A stretch of 37,289 nt of DNA from Deltaproteobacteria bacterium (lineage in GTDB: Bacteria > Desulfobacterota > DSM-4660 > Desulfatiglandales > HGW-15). The stretch covers positions 1 to 37,289 of the forward strand of contig JAFDEF010000026.1 in the NCBI GenBank assembly GCA_019310485.1, given 5' to 3'. The position numbers and the translations under genes were made by a program. The notes under the pieces are model-generated. The model saw nothing but the letters and a program-made list of their open reading frames with translations, ran no database searches and was not told where the DNA came from. Shown here piece by piece: positions 7,950-16,077 of this stretch (position 1 is the first letter of the stretch; each line of letters begins with the position of its first letter).

Positions 7950-10900
7950 CTATGAAGCGGATGCCTTGAAAAGAGCATCGGTTTTTGCAAGGATTTGTTC
8001 ATCGGTAAAATGCTTTAATGTTATGGCTCTGCCCGGACACTCCGCAACGCACGCTCCACACCCCCGGCACACGGCAGGATCTATAATAGCATAACCCTCC
8101 TCGCCGATATGGGGCGCTCCATAGGGACACGTCCTCACACAGGTTAAGCAGGCGGCACAACGGTCAGGGTCAGCTTCGGCAACAACTCCGCCGACAAGTA
8201 TTGTCTCCTTGGAAAGTATTGTCATTGCCCTTGCCACAGCTGCTTTGGCCTGCGTGATCGTCTCATCTATCGGTTTTGGATAGTGGGCGAGACCTGCCAT
8301 GAAAATCCCTTCGGATGCTAGATCGACAGGTCTAAGCTTCATGTGGGCTTCCAGAAGAAAGCCGTCGCTGTTGGTCTGTACTTTGAATAGATCGAATAAG
8401 TCTTTATTTTCGCCCGGCAAAATAGCGGCAGCAAGTACAAGCAAGTCAGGAGACAAGCGGATCGGTCTTCCCAGAATGCGGTCCATCACAGTTACGGAAA
8501 GACCCCCTTCGTCACTTGCTGTTACTTGTGGTAAATCCTCCAGTGTGTAACGTATAAAAATGACTCCTTTTTCCCTTGCCTCGCGGTAGAGGTCTTCCTT
8601 GAAGCCGTAGGAACGAATGTCCCTGTTGAGGATGTAGATGTTCATGTCCGGATTAATTTCTTTCAGAGTTATGGCACTTTCAAGGCTGTGGGTGCAGCAA
8701 ACTTTGCTGCAATAAGGCCTTTCCGGAATGCGGGAACCCACGCACTGGATAAAGACTGCTGTTTGAGCATTCTTTATCTTTTCATCATCTTGCATAATTG
8801 CTTGATCCAGGTCGAGGTGGGTTAAGACGCCCGGGTGTTTTCCATAAAGGTATTCTGAAGGCTCATATTCTACGCCTCCTGTGGCCAGAATTGTTGCGCC
8901 GTGTTCAACTGCTACCGGCGAACCTTTCCCGTTAACAGGCGACAGAGTGCTTGTAAAATTTCCTATTATGCCCGTAGTGTCAGTCACTTCCATTTCAGTA
9001 AAAATCTTTATTTGAGGATGCTTTTCCAGCCTTTCCACTAACCGATCAACATAGGCACCGATATTTTCTCCTTGCCAGGTTGTATGAAGCTTCCTGGCCA
9101 CACCCCCCAGTTGGGCAGTTTTTTCAGTCAGAAAGGCCTGATAACCTTGTTCAGCAACGCTTAAAGCAGCTTCCATGCCAGCGACGCCACCGCCAACAAC
9201 CAGCACCGCTTTCTTAACTTCAAGAGTCACTTGCTGCAATGGCTCTATAAAAGCCGCCTTTGCCACTGCCATGCGAACGAGGTCTTTTGCCTTTTCAGTG
9301 GCTTTCTCAGGATCGTTCATGTGTACCCACGTGTCCTGGTCCCTTATGTTTGCCATTTCAAAAAGGTACTTATTGAGGCCCGCATCTCGTATAGTTTCCT
9401 GGAAGAGCGGCTCATGTGTTCTTGTTGAGCAAGAAGCCACTACAACCCTGTTGATGCCCTTTTCCTTGATTACCTCCTTCATTTTATCCTGTGTGTCCTG
9501 CGAACAGGTAAACAGATTGTCTTCTGCATGAACCACATGTGGGAGTGACTTGGCATATTCCCTAACCGCAGGAACATCAGCGATGCCCCCAATGTTGATG
9601 CCGCAGTTGCATACAAAAACACCGATTCGAGGCTCCTCTCCGGAAACGTCGAGTTCAGGGGGCAACTCTTTTGTGCGAGTAAGCGTTCCCCTTGCCTCAG
9701 ACAAGATTTCCGTAGCAGCGGCAGCCGATGCGGATGCTTCCATCACAGAGTGGGGTATATCCTTCGGGGCTTGAAACACACCGCACACGTAAATTCCTTC
9801 CTTGCTTGTGTTGATCGGCTTGAAACTTGTTGTCTTCACATATTGGTGCTTGTTCAGGTCAACCCCCAGTTTCTCAGCCAGATCAGTCACGCCCTGAACA
9901 GGGGCCAGGCCAACCGAGAGAACCACCATGTCAAAAACTTCGTCCTTGATCTCGCCGTTTTCCAAGGCATATCGCACCAAAAGGTTATCCCCATCAACGG
10001 GGTCAATTGAGTGAACCCTGGAGCGAATAAATCGGACCCCACTTTCTTCTTCTGCGCGGTTGTAGTACTTTTCAAAATCCTTTCCATATGTTCTCATGTC
10101 CATATAAAATATTGCTGTATCCAGGGGCTCTTTACTATGCTCCTTTGCAATAACCGCCTCTTTGATAGCATACATGCAGCAAACAGCTGAGCAGTAACTA
10201 TGATCGCAAAGGTTAATATCTCTTGATCCAACACACTGGAGCCACGCAATTTTGCGGGGTTCCTTGTGGTCGGAAGGCCTTACGAGATGGCCTTCAAATG
10301 GCCCTGAGGCAGAGAGAATTCTCTCGAACTCCATGCTCGTCAAAACATTTGGGTGCTTTGCATAGCTGTATGTTTCGTAGCTGGAAGGATCAAATGGCGT
10401 AAAACCGGGGGCAAGTATGATTGCTCCTACCTCGATTGTCCTCTCCTTTGGTTTCATGGAGTGGTCAACCGCACCTGCAAGACAGGCTGAAACACACTGG
10501 TAACATTCAGAGCAAATCCCGCATTTCAGGCACCTTTCTGCTTCTTTCTTCGCTTCTTCCTCGGTAAAGCCAATTGATATCTCTTTAAAAGTTCCCTTGC
10601 GTTCTTGAGGCGGCAAAGTCTTTAACGAAACCCTGGGCAGAACAGGGGTGCCCTCCGTGTCGGGTTTTTCAAATGACCACTCCTGCTCCCTTCCTTGCTT
10701 GAGATCCACTTCTTCAAGGTATCTCTTAATGCTTTCCGCTGCCTCTTTACCGCACGCAACAGCCTCCACAACCGATTTTGGGCCGTAAAGTGCATCGCCC
10801 CCAGCAAAAACCCATTCAAGAGGAGTCTGAAGGGTTAAAGGGTCAGCTTGGAGACCACCTCTTTGGGTGAGAGGGATTCCTTCTTTTTGTGCAAAAGACA

Positions 10901-12386
10901 GATCTCCTGCCTGGCCTATTGCGATGATTGCAGACTCTGTTTCAAAGGTAGTTAGGTCGGCTTCGTCATACTGAGGATTGAAATTGCCTTTCTCATCAAA
11001 TACGGCAGTACAGCGTTTGAATTCAATGCCTGATAGTTCCCCCCCTTTTTCCAGGAAGCGATTTGGGCCCAGACTGTTAACAATCTTCACCCCCTCCTGC
11101 AGGGCCTCCTCAATTTCGTAGTCCCAGGCCGGCATCTCTTCCCTTTTTTCCAAGCAGACGAGAGTAACTTCTTGAGCTCCTTTTCTCAAAGCAGTCATGG
11201 CAACATCGATTGCCACGTTTCCTCCGCCGATAACCGTCACCTTTTTCTTCAAGCTTATCGGCTTGCCCAGGGCCACATCTTTTAAGAAATCAACGCCTTT
11301 CAGTACGCCGGGAAGATCCTCGCCCTCGACGTTTAACCTGCGGCTGAGATGGAGGCCGGTGGCAAGGAAAACAGCCTTGTATCCTTCAGTTTTCAGGCTT
11401 TCCAGGTTGATGTCTTCACCAAACGAGACTCCTGTTCTGATCTCCACTCCCATTTCCTGGATAACATTTATTTCTGCGGCCAGCACATCCCGGGGAAGCC
11501 TGTATTCCGGAATCCCCACAGCCATCATCCCTCCAGGTACAGGGAGTTTTTCAAATACCGTTGCCCTGAATCCCTCTTTTGAAAGGTAGTACGCCGCTGT
11601 GAGGCCGGCAGGGCCCGCACCTATTATGGCAACTTTTTCCCTGCTCTGCTCCTTTGTTTCAGGGACGTAGCGTGTGTCGCTTCTCAAATCAAGATCAGCA
11701 AGGAACCTATGGAGATACTCTATGGCAACAGGCTCATCAACATCACCCCTGGTGCAAATCCCTTCACAGGGATGGTGGCAAACGCGGCCACAGATTGCAG
11801 GAAAAGGGTGGGCCTCTTTGAAAAGTTCAAGCGCTTCGCGGTACTTGCCCTTGTTAATCAAGGCAATATAGCCTTGAACACTTACATGAGCAGGGCACGT
11901 TGCCTTGCAGGGTGCGGTACCCCTCTTTTCGATAGCGTATGCGCTGGGCATCGCCTGCGGGTAGAGTTTGTAAGCCGCCTTGCGATTTCTCAAGTTATGG
12001 TCAAAGGCATTGGGAACTTCAATAGGACAGGCTTTTGCGCATTCATCGCAAGCAGTACATTTTGTAATATCAACGTATCGCGGCCGCTCGAGCACTTCAA
12101 CTTTGAAGTTTCCAGGCTCTCCGGAAACCTCCACGATATCCGTCATGGTGTGTAGATCTATATTCAAGTGCCTTCCACATTCGACAAGTTTCGGCGAAAT
12201 AATGCACATGGAGCAGTCATTGGTAGGGAAGGTCTTGTCAAGTTGGGCCATGACACCACCTATGGCAGAGTTCTTTTCCACCAGGTGAACAAGGTACCCT
12301 GAGTCAGCAAGGTCCAGCGAAGCCTGTATGCCCGCAATGCCCGCACCGACGACCATAACCGATCCTACCGGCACATTCTCTTTCAT
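7950..12386 (-). CDS. hdrA: Giant HdrA-(GltD/NfnB-like)-HdrA fusion flavoprotein
   Basis: About 1478 residues. The N-terminal FAD Rossmann (VMVVGAGIAG) is followed by TNDCSMCIISPKLVE and a ferredoxin motif (CTACDECAKACP). At about 160-585 lies a glutamate-synthase small-subunit/NfnB-like insert: Cys-rich ATCPAHVSVQGYIAL...CGRVCHHPCEGIC, a second FAD site (VAIIGAGPAGLTAA) and an NAD(P) site (VTVIGGGNVAIDVA). HdrA then resumes (CLKCGICSECYQC; LQCVGSRD...YCSAVCC). From about 920 a second HdrA begins (GVFVCNCGINIGG; VLVVGGGVAGMEAAL; second CVGSR...YCSKVCC) and ends with two ferredoxin motifs (CAACLTCVRTCP, CRGCGACVAECP). It probably takes electrons from NAD(P)H and, via MvhD and MetV, serves MetF. 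I prefer ATG 12386 (AAGGAG upstream) over ATG 12431, which adds 15 residues without a clear Shine-Dalgarno. It uses cysteine where the left-edge HdrA has TGA. No HdrB or HdrC is nearby. Confidence 0.93.
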   Translation of the reverse strand: MKENVPVGSVMVVGAGIAGIQASLDLADSGYLVHLVEKNSAIGGVMAQLDKTFPTNDCSMCIISPKLVECGRHLNIDLHTMTDIVEVSGEPGNFKVEVLERPRYVDITKCTACDECAKACPIEVPNAFDHNLRNRKAAYKLYPQAMPSAYAIEKRGTAPCKATCPAHVSVQGYIALINKGKYREALELFKEAHPFPAICGRVCHHPCEGICTRGDVDEPVAIEYLHRFLADLDLRSDTRYVPETKEQSREKVAIIGAGPAGLTAAYYLSKEGFRATVFEKLPVPGGMMAVGIPEYRLPRDVLAAEINVIQEMGVEIRTGVSFGEDINLESLKTEGYKAVFLATGLHLSRRLNVEGEDLPGVLKGVDFLKDVALGKPISLKKKVTVIGGGNVAIDVAMTALRKGAQEVTLVCLEKREEMPAWDYEIEEALQEGVKIVNSLGPNRFLEKGGELSGIEFKRCTAVFDEKGNFNPQYDEADLTTFETESAIIAIGQAGDLSFAQKEGIPLTQRGGLQADPLTLQTPLEWVFAGGDALYGPKSVVEAVACGKEAAESIKRYLEEVDLKQGREQEWSFEKPDTEGTPVLPRVSLKTLPPQERKGTFKEISIGFTEEEAKKEAERCLKCGICSECYQCVSACLAGAVDHSMKPKERTIEVGAIILAPGFTPFDPSSYETYSYAKHPNVLTSMEFERILSASGPFEGHLVRPSDHKEPRKIAWLQCVGSRDINLCDHSYCSAVCCMYAIKEAVIAKEHSKEPLDTAIFYMDMRTYGKDFEKYYNRAEEESGVRFIRSRVHSIDPVDGDNLLVRYALENGEIKDEVFDMVVLSVGLAPVQGVTDLAEKLGVDLNKHQYVKTTSFKPINTSKEGIYVCGVFQAPKDIPHSVMEASASAAAATEILSEARGTLTRTKELPPELDVSGEEPRIGVFVCNCGINIGGIADVPAVREYAKSLPHVVHAEDNLFTCSQDTQDKMKEVIKEKGINRVVVASCSTRTHEPLFQETIRDAGLNKYLFEMANIRDQDTWVHMNDPEKATEKAKDLVRMAVAKAAFIEPLQQVTLEVKKAVLVVGGGVAGMEAALSVAEQGYQAFLTEKTAQLGGVARKLHTTWQGENIGAYVDRLVERLEKHPQIKIFTEMEVTDTTGIIGNFTSTLSPVNGKGSPVAVEHGATILATGGVEYEPSEYLYGKHPGVLTHLDLDQAIMQDDEKIKNAQTAVFIQCVGSRIPERPYCSKVCCTHSLESAITLKEINPDMNIYILNRDIRSYGFKEDLYREAREKGVIFIRYTLEDLPQVTASDEGGLSVTVMDRILGRPIRLSPDLLVLAAAILPGENKDLFDLFKVQTNSDGFLLEAHMKLRPVDLASEGIFMAGLAHYPKPIDETITQAKAAVARAMTILSKETILVGGVVAEADPDRCAACLTCVRTCPYGAPHIGEEGYAIIDPAVCRGCGACVAECPGRAITLKHFTDEQILAKTDALFKASAS

Positions 12387-12805
12387 CTCTCTATCAACTC
12401 CTTGCAGCTTAAGTCCCTGTTTAAGACTCATGTGGAATAGTTTAAAGCCAAAGAATATTCGGCAAAAAAATCAAATCAAAAGAATCGCACCCGGAAGTCT
12501 ACCGGATTATGTAAATGCCATAGTGAAATTGTAGGTGTCAAGGAAATATCTCCTGCAAGAGGGGGGATTCACAGATTTGTTTGAATCATGTCGATCTTTT
12601 TTGATATCTGGGTATAATGGAATACCGGAAGGCTTTGAGGAAAAAACCCGGTTACGGGGCACCAGCATAACGGGGGCGCTCAAGGGTAGCTGTTAATATT
12701 GCACGTTTCAGAGCTATGGAGCGTCTTCCTGAAGCAGAGGAGTACACGTAGAAGTATCAAAATAGACACTATAACTATAAATTTAGATGGCAAGGAGGGC
12801 AGGGC
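12387..12805. other. Divergent intergenic region between hdrA fusion and sixA
   Basis: No gene was recognised. A TATAAT hexamer (12613-12618) and an A/T-rich TATAACTATAAATTT stretch near 12766-12780 are possible plus-strand -10 elements, but neither has a convincing -35 at the right distance. The interval probably holds the promoters of both the large minus-strand redox operon and the sixA operon. A GC-rich segment at 12645-12690 was inspected for known riboswitch patterns; none was recognised. Confidence 0.35.
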
Positions 12806-13264
12806 ATGAAAGCTTATCTGGTTCAACATGGAAAACCTCTTTCAAAGGAAGAAAATCCTGAACGACCCCTCTCTTCAGAGGGAAAAGCAGAAGTGGAAAA
12901 AATGGGTAAGTTTCTCAAGAAGCTCGGGATAGAAGTGGAAGAGCTCTACCACAGTGGAAAAACCCGCGCAAGGGAAACTGCTGAGATCTTAATTTCAGAA
13001 GTGAATCCCAAGGTAAAACCGCAACAAAGAGAATCTCTTGCTCCACTAGGTGATGTTAATGATATTGCCGGCTTTCTTAATTCCACCACTAGAGACACGA
13101 TGGTTGTAGGGCATCTCCCTCACCTTGCAAAACTGGTATCAGTGCTGGTTACAGGCAATGAGTCAACACCCTTCATCCGCTTCAAGCAAGGAGGAGTCGT
13201 TTGTGTGGAGAAAGAAGATGGCAATTGGGCTGTAGCCTGGGCCGTTGTCCCGGAGATACTCTAA
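12806..13264 (+). CDS. sixA: SixA-like phosphohistidine phosphatase
   Basis: A 152-residue histidine-phosphatase-superfamily protein, the size of SixA, which dephosphorylates phosphohistidine on signalling proteins. It begins MKAYLVQHGKPLSKEENPERPLSSEG. The superfamily RHG motif is present as QHG, with the nucleophilic histidine kept and the arginine changed to glutamine. YHSGKTRARETAEIL carries the second phosphate-binding arginine region. MVVGHLPHLAKLVSVL carries the second catalytic histidine. The start has a strong AAGGAGG upstream. It is first in a plus-strand run followed by the ParB-domain and radical SAM genes. QHG variants are, as far as I recall, common in this subgroup, so activity is likely retained, but the target is unknown. 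Confidence 0.85.
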   Translation: MKAYLVQHGKPLSKEENPERPLSSEGKAEVEKMGKFLKKLGIEVEELYHSGKTRARETAEILISEVNPKVKPQQRESLAPLGDVNDIAGFLNSTTRDTMVVGHLPHLAKLVSVLVTGNESTPFIRFKQGGVVCVEKEDGNWAVAWAVVPEIL

Positions 13265-13275
13265 ACGCTAAAGAA

Positions 13276-13428
13276 ATGGAGTTGATTACAGAAAAAGTGC
13301 AGGGAGCAAAGGCAGAAGCGCGGGGAATGCCAAAAAACGGAATAGAAATTGACTGGGTTGCATGTTCTCAAGAGAACCCAGGGCACCAATTGAAGTTCAT
13401 GTTTTCGGATTGCCCAATTTCTTGGTAA
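13276..13428 (+). CDS. Possible 50-aa small ORF between sixA and the ParB-domain gene
   Basis: The ATG at 13276 opens a 50-codon frame (MELITEKVQGAKAEARGMP...) ending at TAA 13426. It follows the sixA stop by 11 nt and fills the gap before the next gene. No family is recognised, and the upstream purine run (CTAAAGAA) is a weak ribosome site. It may be only a leader of the next gene. Confidence 0.2.
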   Translation: MELITEKVQGAKAEARGMPKNGIEIDWVACSQENPGHQLKFMFSDCPISW

Positions 13429-13445
13429 TAGAAGCTGGGGAAACA

Positions 13446-14426
13446 ATGATGATCAGGGAAAACCGTTCGGTCTGGATCGATTCAGCAAACATTGCTGATG
13501 ATCCTGGACCTTTTTGCATGAGTTTTGCTTTTGATCTCGGGGTCTTGGCCGACTCAATCAAGAAGATCGGTCTCCTTAATCCTCCTTATGTAATCGGAAA
13601 AAAACAAGGTCAAGGCTTTGAGGTGGTCTCCGGCTACCGCAGAGTCCTTGCTGTCAAGGCCCTTGGCTGGGAGAAAGTTTTGTGCAAGGATATTTCTAAT
13701 TCCGTGACCTCTCCGCTTGAATACCTTGTGTTCAATCTTTATGACAATCTGGCTACAAGGACATTCAATGATGTGGAAAAAGGAATGATTTTATGCAGGC
13801 TGGACCCATTAGTACCGAGAAAAGAAATCCTGGAAGAATATATGCCCCTGCTGGGCCTTCCCTCTCACGAGCCGACACTGGAAGTTTACCTCCGTGTACC
13901 GGATCTTGCCCTTGAAATCAAAGAGGCATTTGCCAGGGGGCAGCTTTCTTTTCAATCAGTCAGGGCTCTGGAGGACATGGACTCTTTGTCCCAAAGCCAG
14001 GTTTTCAAGTGGATTTCTGAGTTAAAGTTTAATTTTAATCAGCAGCGACAATTCCTTGAGATATTAGTTGATCTAGCGTTGAAAGATGGAATAAGTGTAT
14101 TTGAGTTCCTTGCTAAAGAGGAGTTGTCGCGCTATCTGGAAGATCCCATAGAAAACCGGCCCCAGACAGCCAAACGCACTTTGCAAGCCCTTCATGAATT
14201 AAGATATCCAAGGCTAACCCGTGCCGAGCGGATTTTCCGTGAAAAAGTCGCCAACCTCAACTTGCCGGAGGGGGCAATTTTAAAGGCGCCCGCCTATTTT
14301 GAGGCCCCAGGGTATTGTCTTGAAGTGAGGTTCAGGGACGGCAAATCCTTAAAGAGGAAAATGGAGGCCTTGTTGAACATAAAGCAACTTGCGAACCTGG
14401 ATGATGCGTGGGTAGAGAAAGAGTGA
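13446..14426 (+). CDS. ParB N-terminal-domain protein paired with a radical SAM enzyme
   Basis: About 326 residues from ATG 13446. The N-terminal 100 residues match the ParB/Srx-like fold: FDLGVLADSIKKIGLLNPPYV, then FEVVSGYRRVLAVKALGW, where the usual ParB ERR box is replaced by YRR. A helical central region resembles the ParB/KorB helix-turn-helix area (YLRVPDLALEIKEAFARGQLS, FQSVRALEDMDSLSQ). The C-terminus (after about 270) has no recognised domain. An in-frame ATG at 13362 would add 28 residues outside the domain; I prefer 13446, next to GGGG. The SPL radical SAM gene starts 3 nt after the stop, so the two are surely co-translated. There is no parA partner or parS site, so chromosome segregation is unlikely; a DNA-related accessory role is more plausible. 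Confidence 0.82.
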   Translation: MMIRENRSVWIDSANIADDPGPFCMSFAFDLGVLADSIKKIGLLNPPYVIGKKQGQGFEVVSGYRRVLAVKALGWEKVLCKDISNSVTSPLEYLVFNLYDNLATRTFNDVEKGMILCRLDPLVPRKEILEEYMPLLGLPSHEPTLEVYLRVPDLALEIKEAFARGQLSFQSVRALEDMDSLSQSQVFKWISELKFNFNQQRQFLEILVDLALKDGISVFEFLAKEELSRYLEDPIENRPQTAKRTLQALHELRYPRLTRAERIFREKVANLNLPEGAILKAPAYFEAPGYCLEVRFRDGKSLKRKMEALLNIKQLANLDDAWVEKE

Positions 14427-14429
14427 AGG

Positions 14430-15539
14430 ATGGATATTAAAATCGAGAGAATGCTCGTCCAAAAAGAGGCAAAGGATTATCCCATGGCATCCAGAATTCG
14501 GGAAAGGGGAGGGGGCATTCCTGTTGTTTTTGAGCATTCTGAAATGGGGAGTGAAAGGGAGTGGAAAGAAACGCTTCCTGAAGTCGGCAAGCAAACACTT
14601 GAACTCATTTCATTCAAGGGAGAGTTTCTAAAGCCGTGCCCCGGCACAAAGGAATACATCTGTTGTGGCTACCAGATTCTGAACATCGGAACAAACTGCC
14701 CTCTTGACTGTTCATACTGCATCCTTCAGGCATATTTCATTGAGAATTACATGCGTATTTTTGTAAACTTAGAGGCTAAACTTAATGTAATAGCTCATAT
14801 TATTGATACCCAGGAGGAGAACATTTTCCGGATAGGAACAGGTGAATTCACGGATAGCCTTGCCCTGGATCCTCTCACTGGTTGGAGTGAAGTCCTTGTG
14901 TCCTTCATTTCTAAAAGGAAAAATGCGGTATTGGAGTTCAAAACAAAAACCGACCAAATTCGAGGCCTGCTTAATACCCCAACCAGGGAGGGAATAATAA
15001 TTTCCTGGTCTTTGAACAGTCCATCTATTGCTGCGAGGGAAGAACGTGGCGCCCCAAGCCTGAGAAAGCGGCTGGAAGCTGCAAGACAGTGCCAGCAGGA
15101 AGGCTTTGTGGTGGGCCTTCATTTTGATCCCCTTATTGAGCACCCTTCGTGGAGAAAAGAATATGTGAAGACCCTGGAGCTTTTGGACAAGTACCTGGAC
15201 CCCCGGCGCATCATATGGGTAAGCCTGGGGAGTTTCAGGTTTATGCCATCGCTCAAGCCGATCGTTAGAAAACGGCATCCACGTACCTGCATCTTTGACG
15301 GCGAATTCGTAATCGGACTTGATGGCAAGATGCGGTATTTCAAGCCGATTCGCATGGAAATGTATGGGTTTATGCGTGAAAAGCTCGAGCAGTGGTACAA
15401 AGACCTAGGTCTTTATCTTTGCATGGAAAGCGACGAAGTATGGAAAAAAAGCATGGGCTGGTCCCCGGGCACTTCAAAGGGCCTGTCTGAGTACCTTGAT
15501 AAAAGAGTCCTTCAATTCTTTGGTGCGCCTGGGGATTAA
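14430..15539 (+). CDS. SPL-family radical SAM protein (spore photoproduct lyase-like)
   Basis: A 369-residue radical SAM enzyme of the spore photoproduct lyase/DNA repair photolyase-like family. The [4Fe-4S]-SAM motif CxxxCxxC is in GTNCPLDCSYCILQAYF, preceded by CPGTKEYICCGYQILNIG, typical of this family. Further blocks are FRIGTGEFTDSLALDPLTGW, LEFKTKTDQIRGLL, IISWSLNSPSIAAREERGAPSL and GFVVGLHFDPLIEHP. Length fits SPL (about 340-370). True SPL repairs thymine dimers in spores, but this organism is not evidently a spore former, so the substrate is unknown. It starts 3 nt after the ParB-domain gene; the ParB-like protein could guide it to DNA. This is inference. Confidence 0.86.
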   Translation: MDIKIERMLVQKEAKDYPMASRIRERGGGIPVVFEHSEMGSEREWKETLPEVGKQTLELISFKGEFLKPCPGTKEYICCGYQILNIGTNCPLDCSYCILQAYFIENYMRIFVNLEAKLNVIAHIIDTQEENIFRIGTGEFTDSLALDPLTGWSEVLVSFISKRKNAVLEFKTKTDQIRGLLNTPTREGIIISWSLNSPSIAAREERGAPSLRKRLEAARQCQQEGFVVGLHFDPLIEHPSWRKEYVKTLELLDKYLDPRRIIWVSLGSFRFMPSLKPIVRKRHPRTCIFDGEFVIGLDGKMRYFKPIRMEMYGFMREKLEQWYKDLGLYLCMESDEVWKKSMGWSPGTSKGLSEYLDKRVLQFFGAPGD

Positions 15540-15667
15540 TCAAAAGGTCTGTGACACCTGGAAGTAGGTAGATAGATGCAGGGTTGAAAAATGACCTTGC
15601 CCGGGTACTTTGGACACTTGACTGCGAGGATATTCTCGAACACTTCATGGCACGGACCGCAGAAGGG
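15536..15667 (-). other. Cys-rich minus-strand ORF tail, possible gene remnant
   Basis: In the 282-bp gap after the radical SAM gene, the minus strand encodes PFCGPCHEVFENILAVKC followed by PKYPGKVIFQPC and IYLPTSRCHRPFD, ending at a stop that overlaps the SPL stop. The CxxC plus three spaced cysteines resembles a small zinc- or cluster-binding protein. No good start codon or ribosome site was found upstream, so it may be a decayed 5'-truncated gene or chance. Confidence 0.25.
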
Positions 15668-15821
15668 GCTGGGCCGTGGGCTTTTGGGAAAACAGATAAA
15701 AAACTTGATTTTAATATTGGTTACGTTATTGTGTAGGGTGTGTCTATCCGGGAGGGGATTACCGAAATACCCCGGGTCTATGCCAGATTGGAACAAAACT
15801 AGATAGAATGGAGGGAGTTTA

Positions 15822-16046
15822 ATGCTAAAGGAAAAAGTGGAGAGTGCACTGGATAAGGTTAGACCTTCACTCCAGGCAGACGGTGGGGATGTCCAGCTCG
15901 TTGACGTGGATGAAGACGGTGTTGTCAAGGTCAAACTGGTGGGAGCCTGTGGCGGATGTCCCATGTCCCAGATGACCCTTAAGATGGGCATAGAAAGGAT
16001 TTTGAAGCAAAATATTCCCGAGGTGAGCAGGGTGGAATCAGTGTAG
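15822..16046 (+). CDS. NifU C-terminal-domain Fe-S scaffold protein
   Basis: 74 residues, a free-standing NifU-like (Nfu) domain that carries transient [4Fe-4S] clusters to apo-proteins. It shows the family pattern LDKVRPSLQADGGDVQLV followed by the cluster-binding CGGCP motif in LVGACGGCPMSQMTL and a helical tail (MGIERILKQNIPEV). Length is normal for the single-domain form. The start at 15822 is preceded by ATGGAGGGAG. It lies 31 bp upstream of the 3-hydroxyacyl-CoA dehydrogenase gene on the same strand and may share its transcript. The many Fe-S proteins in this window are possible clients, though none is specifically indicated. Confidence 0.93.
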   Translation: MLKEKVESALDKVRPSLQADGGDVQLVDVDEDGVVKVKLVGACGGCPMSQMTLKMGIERILKQNIPEVSRVESV

Positions 16047-16077
16047 CGAAAAAGAAGAGAAAAGGAGGTTTGAAGGT

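Noticed and set aside
12645..12690. Possible riboswitch (for example c-di-GMP) upstream of sixA
   Set aside because: The GC-rich stretch does not show the conserved core of any riboswitch class that I could recognise.
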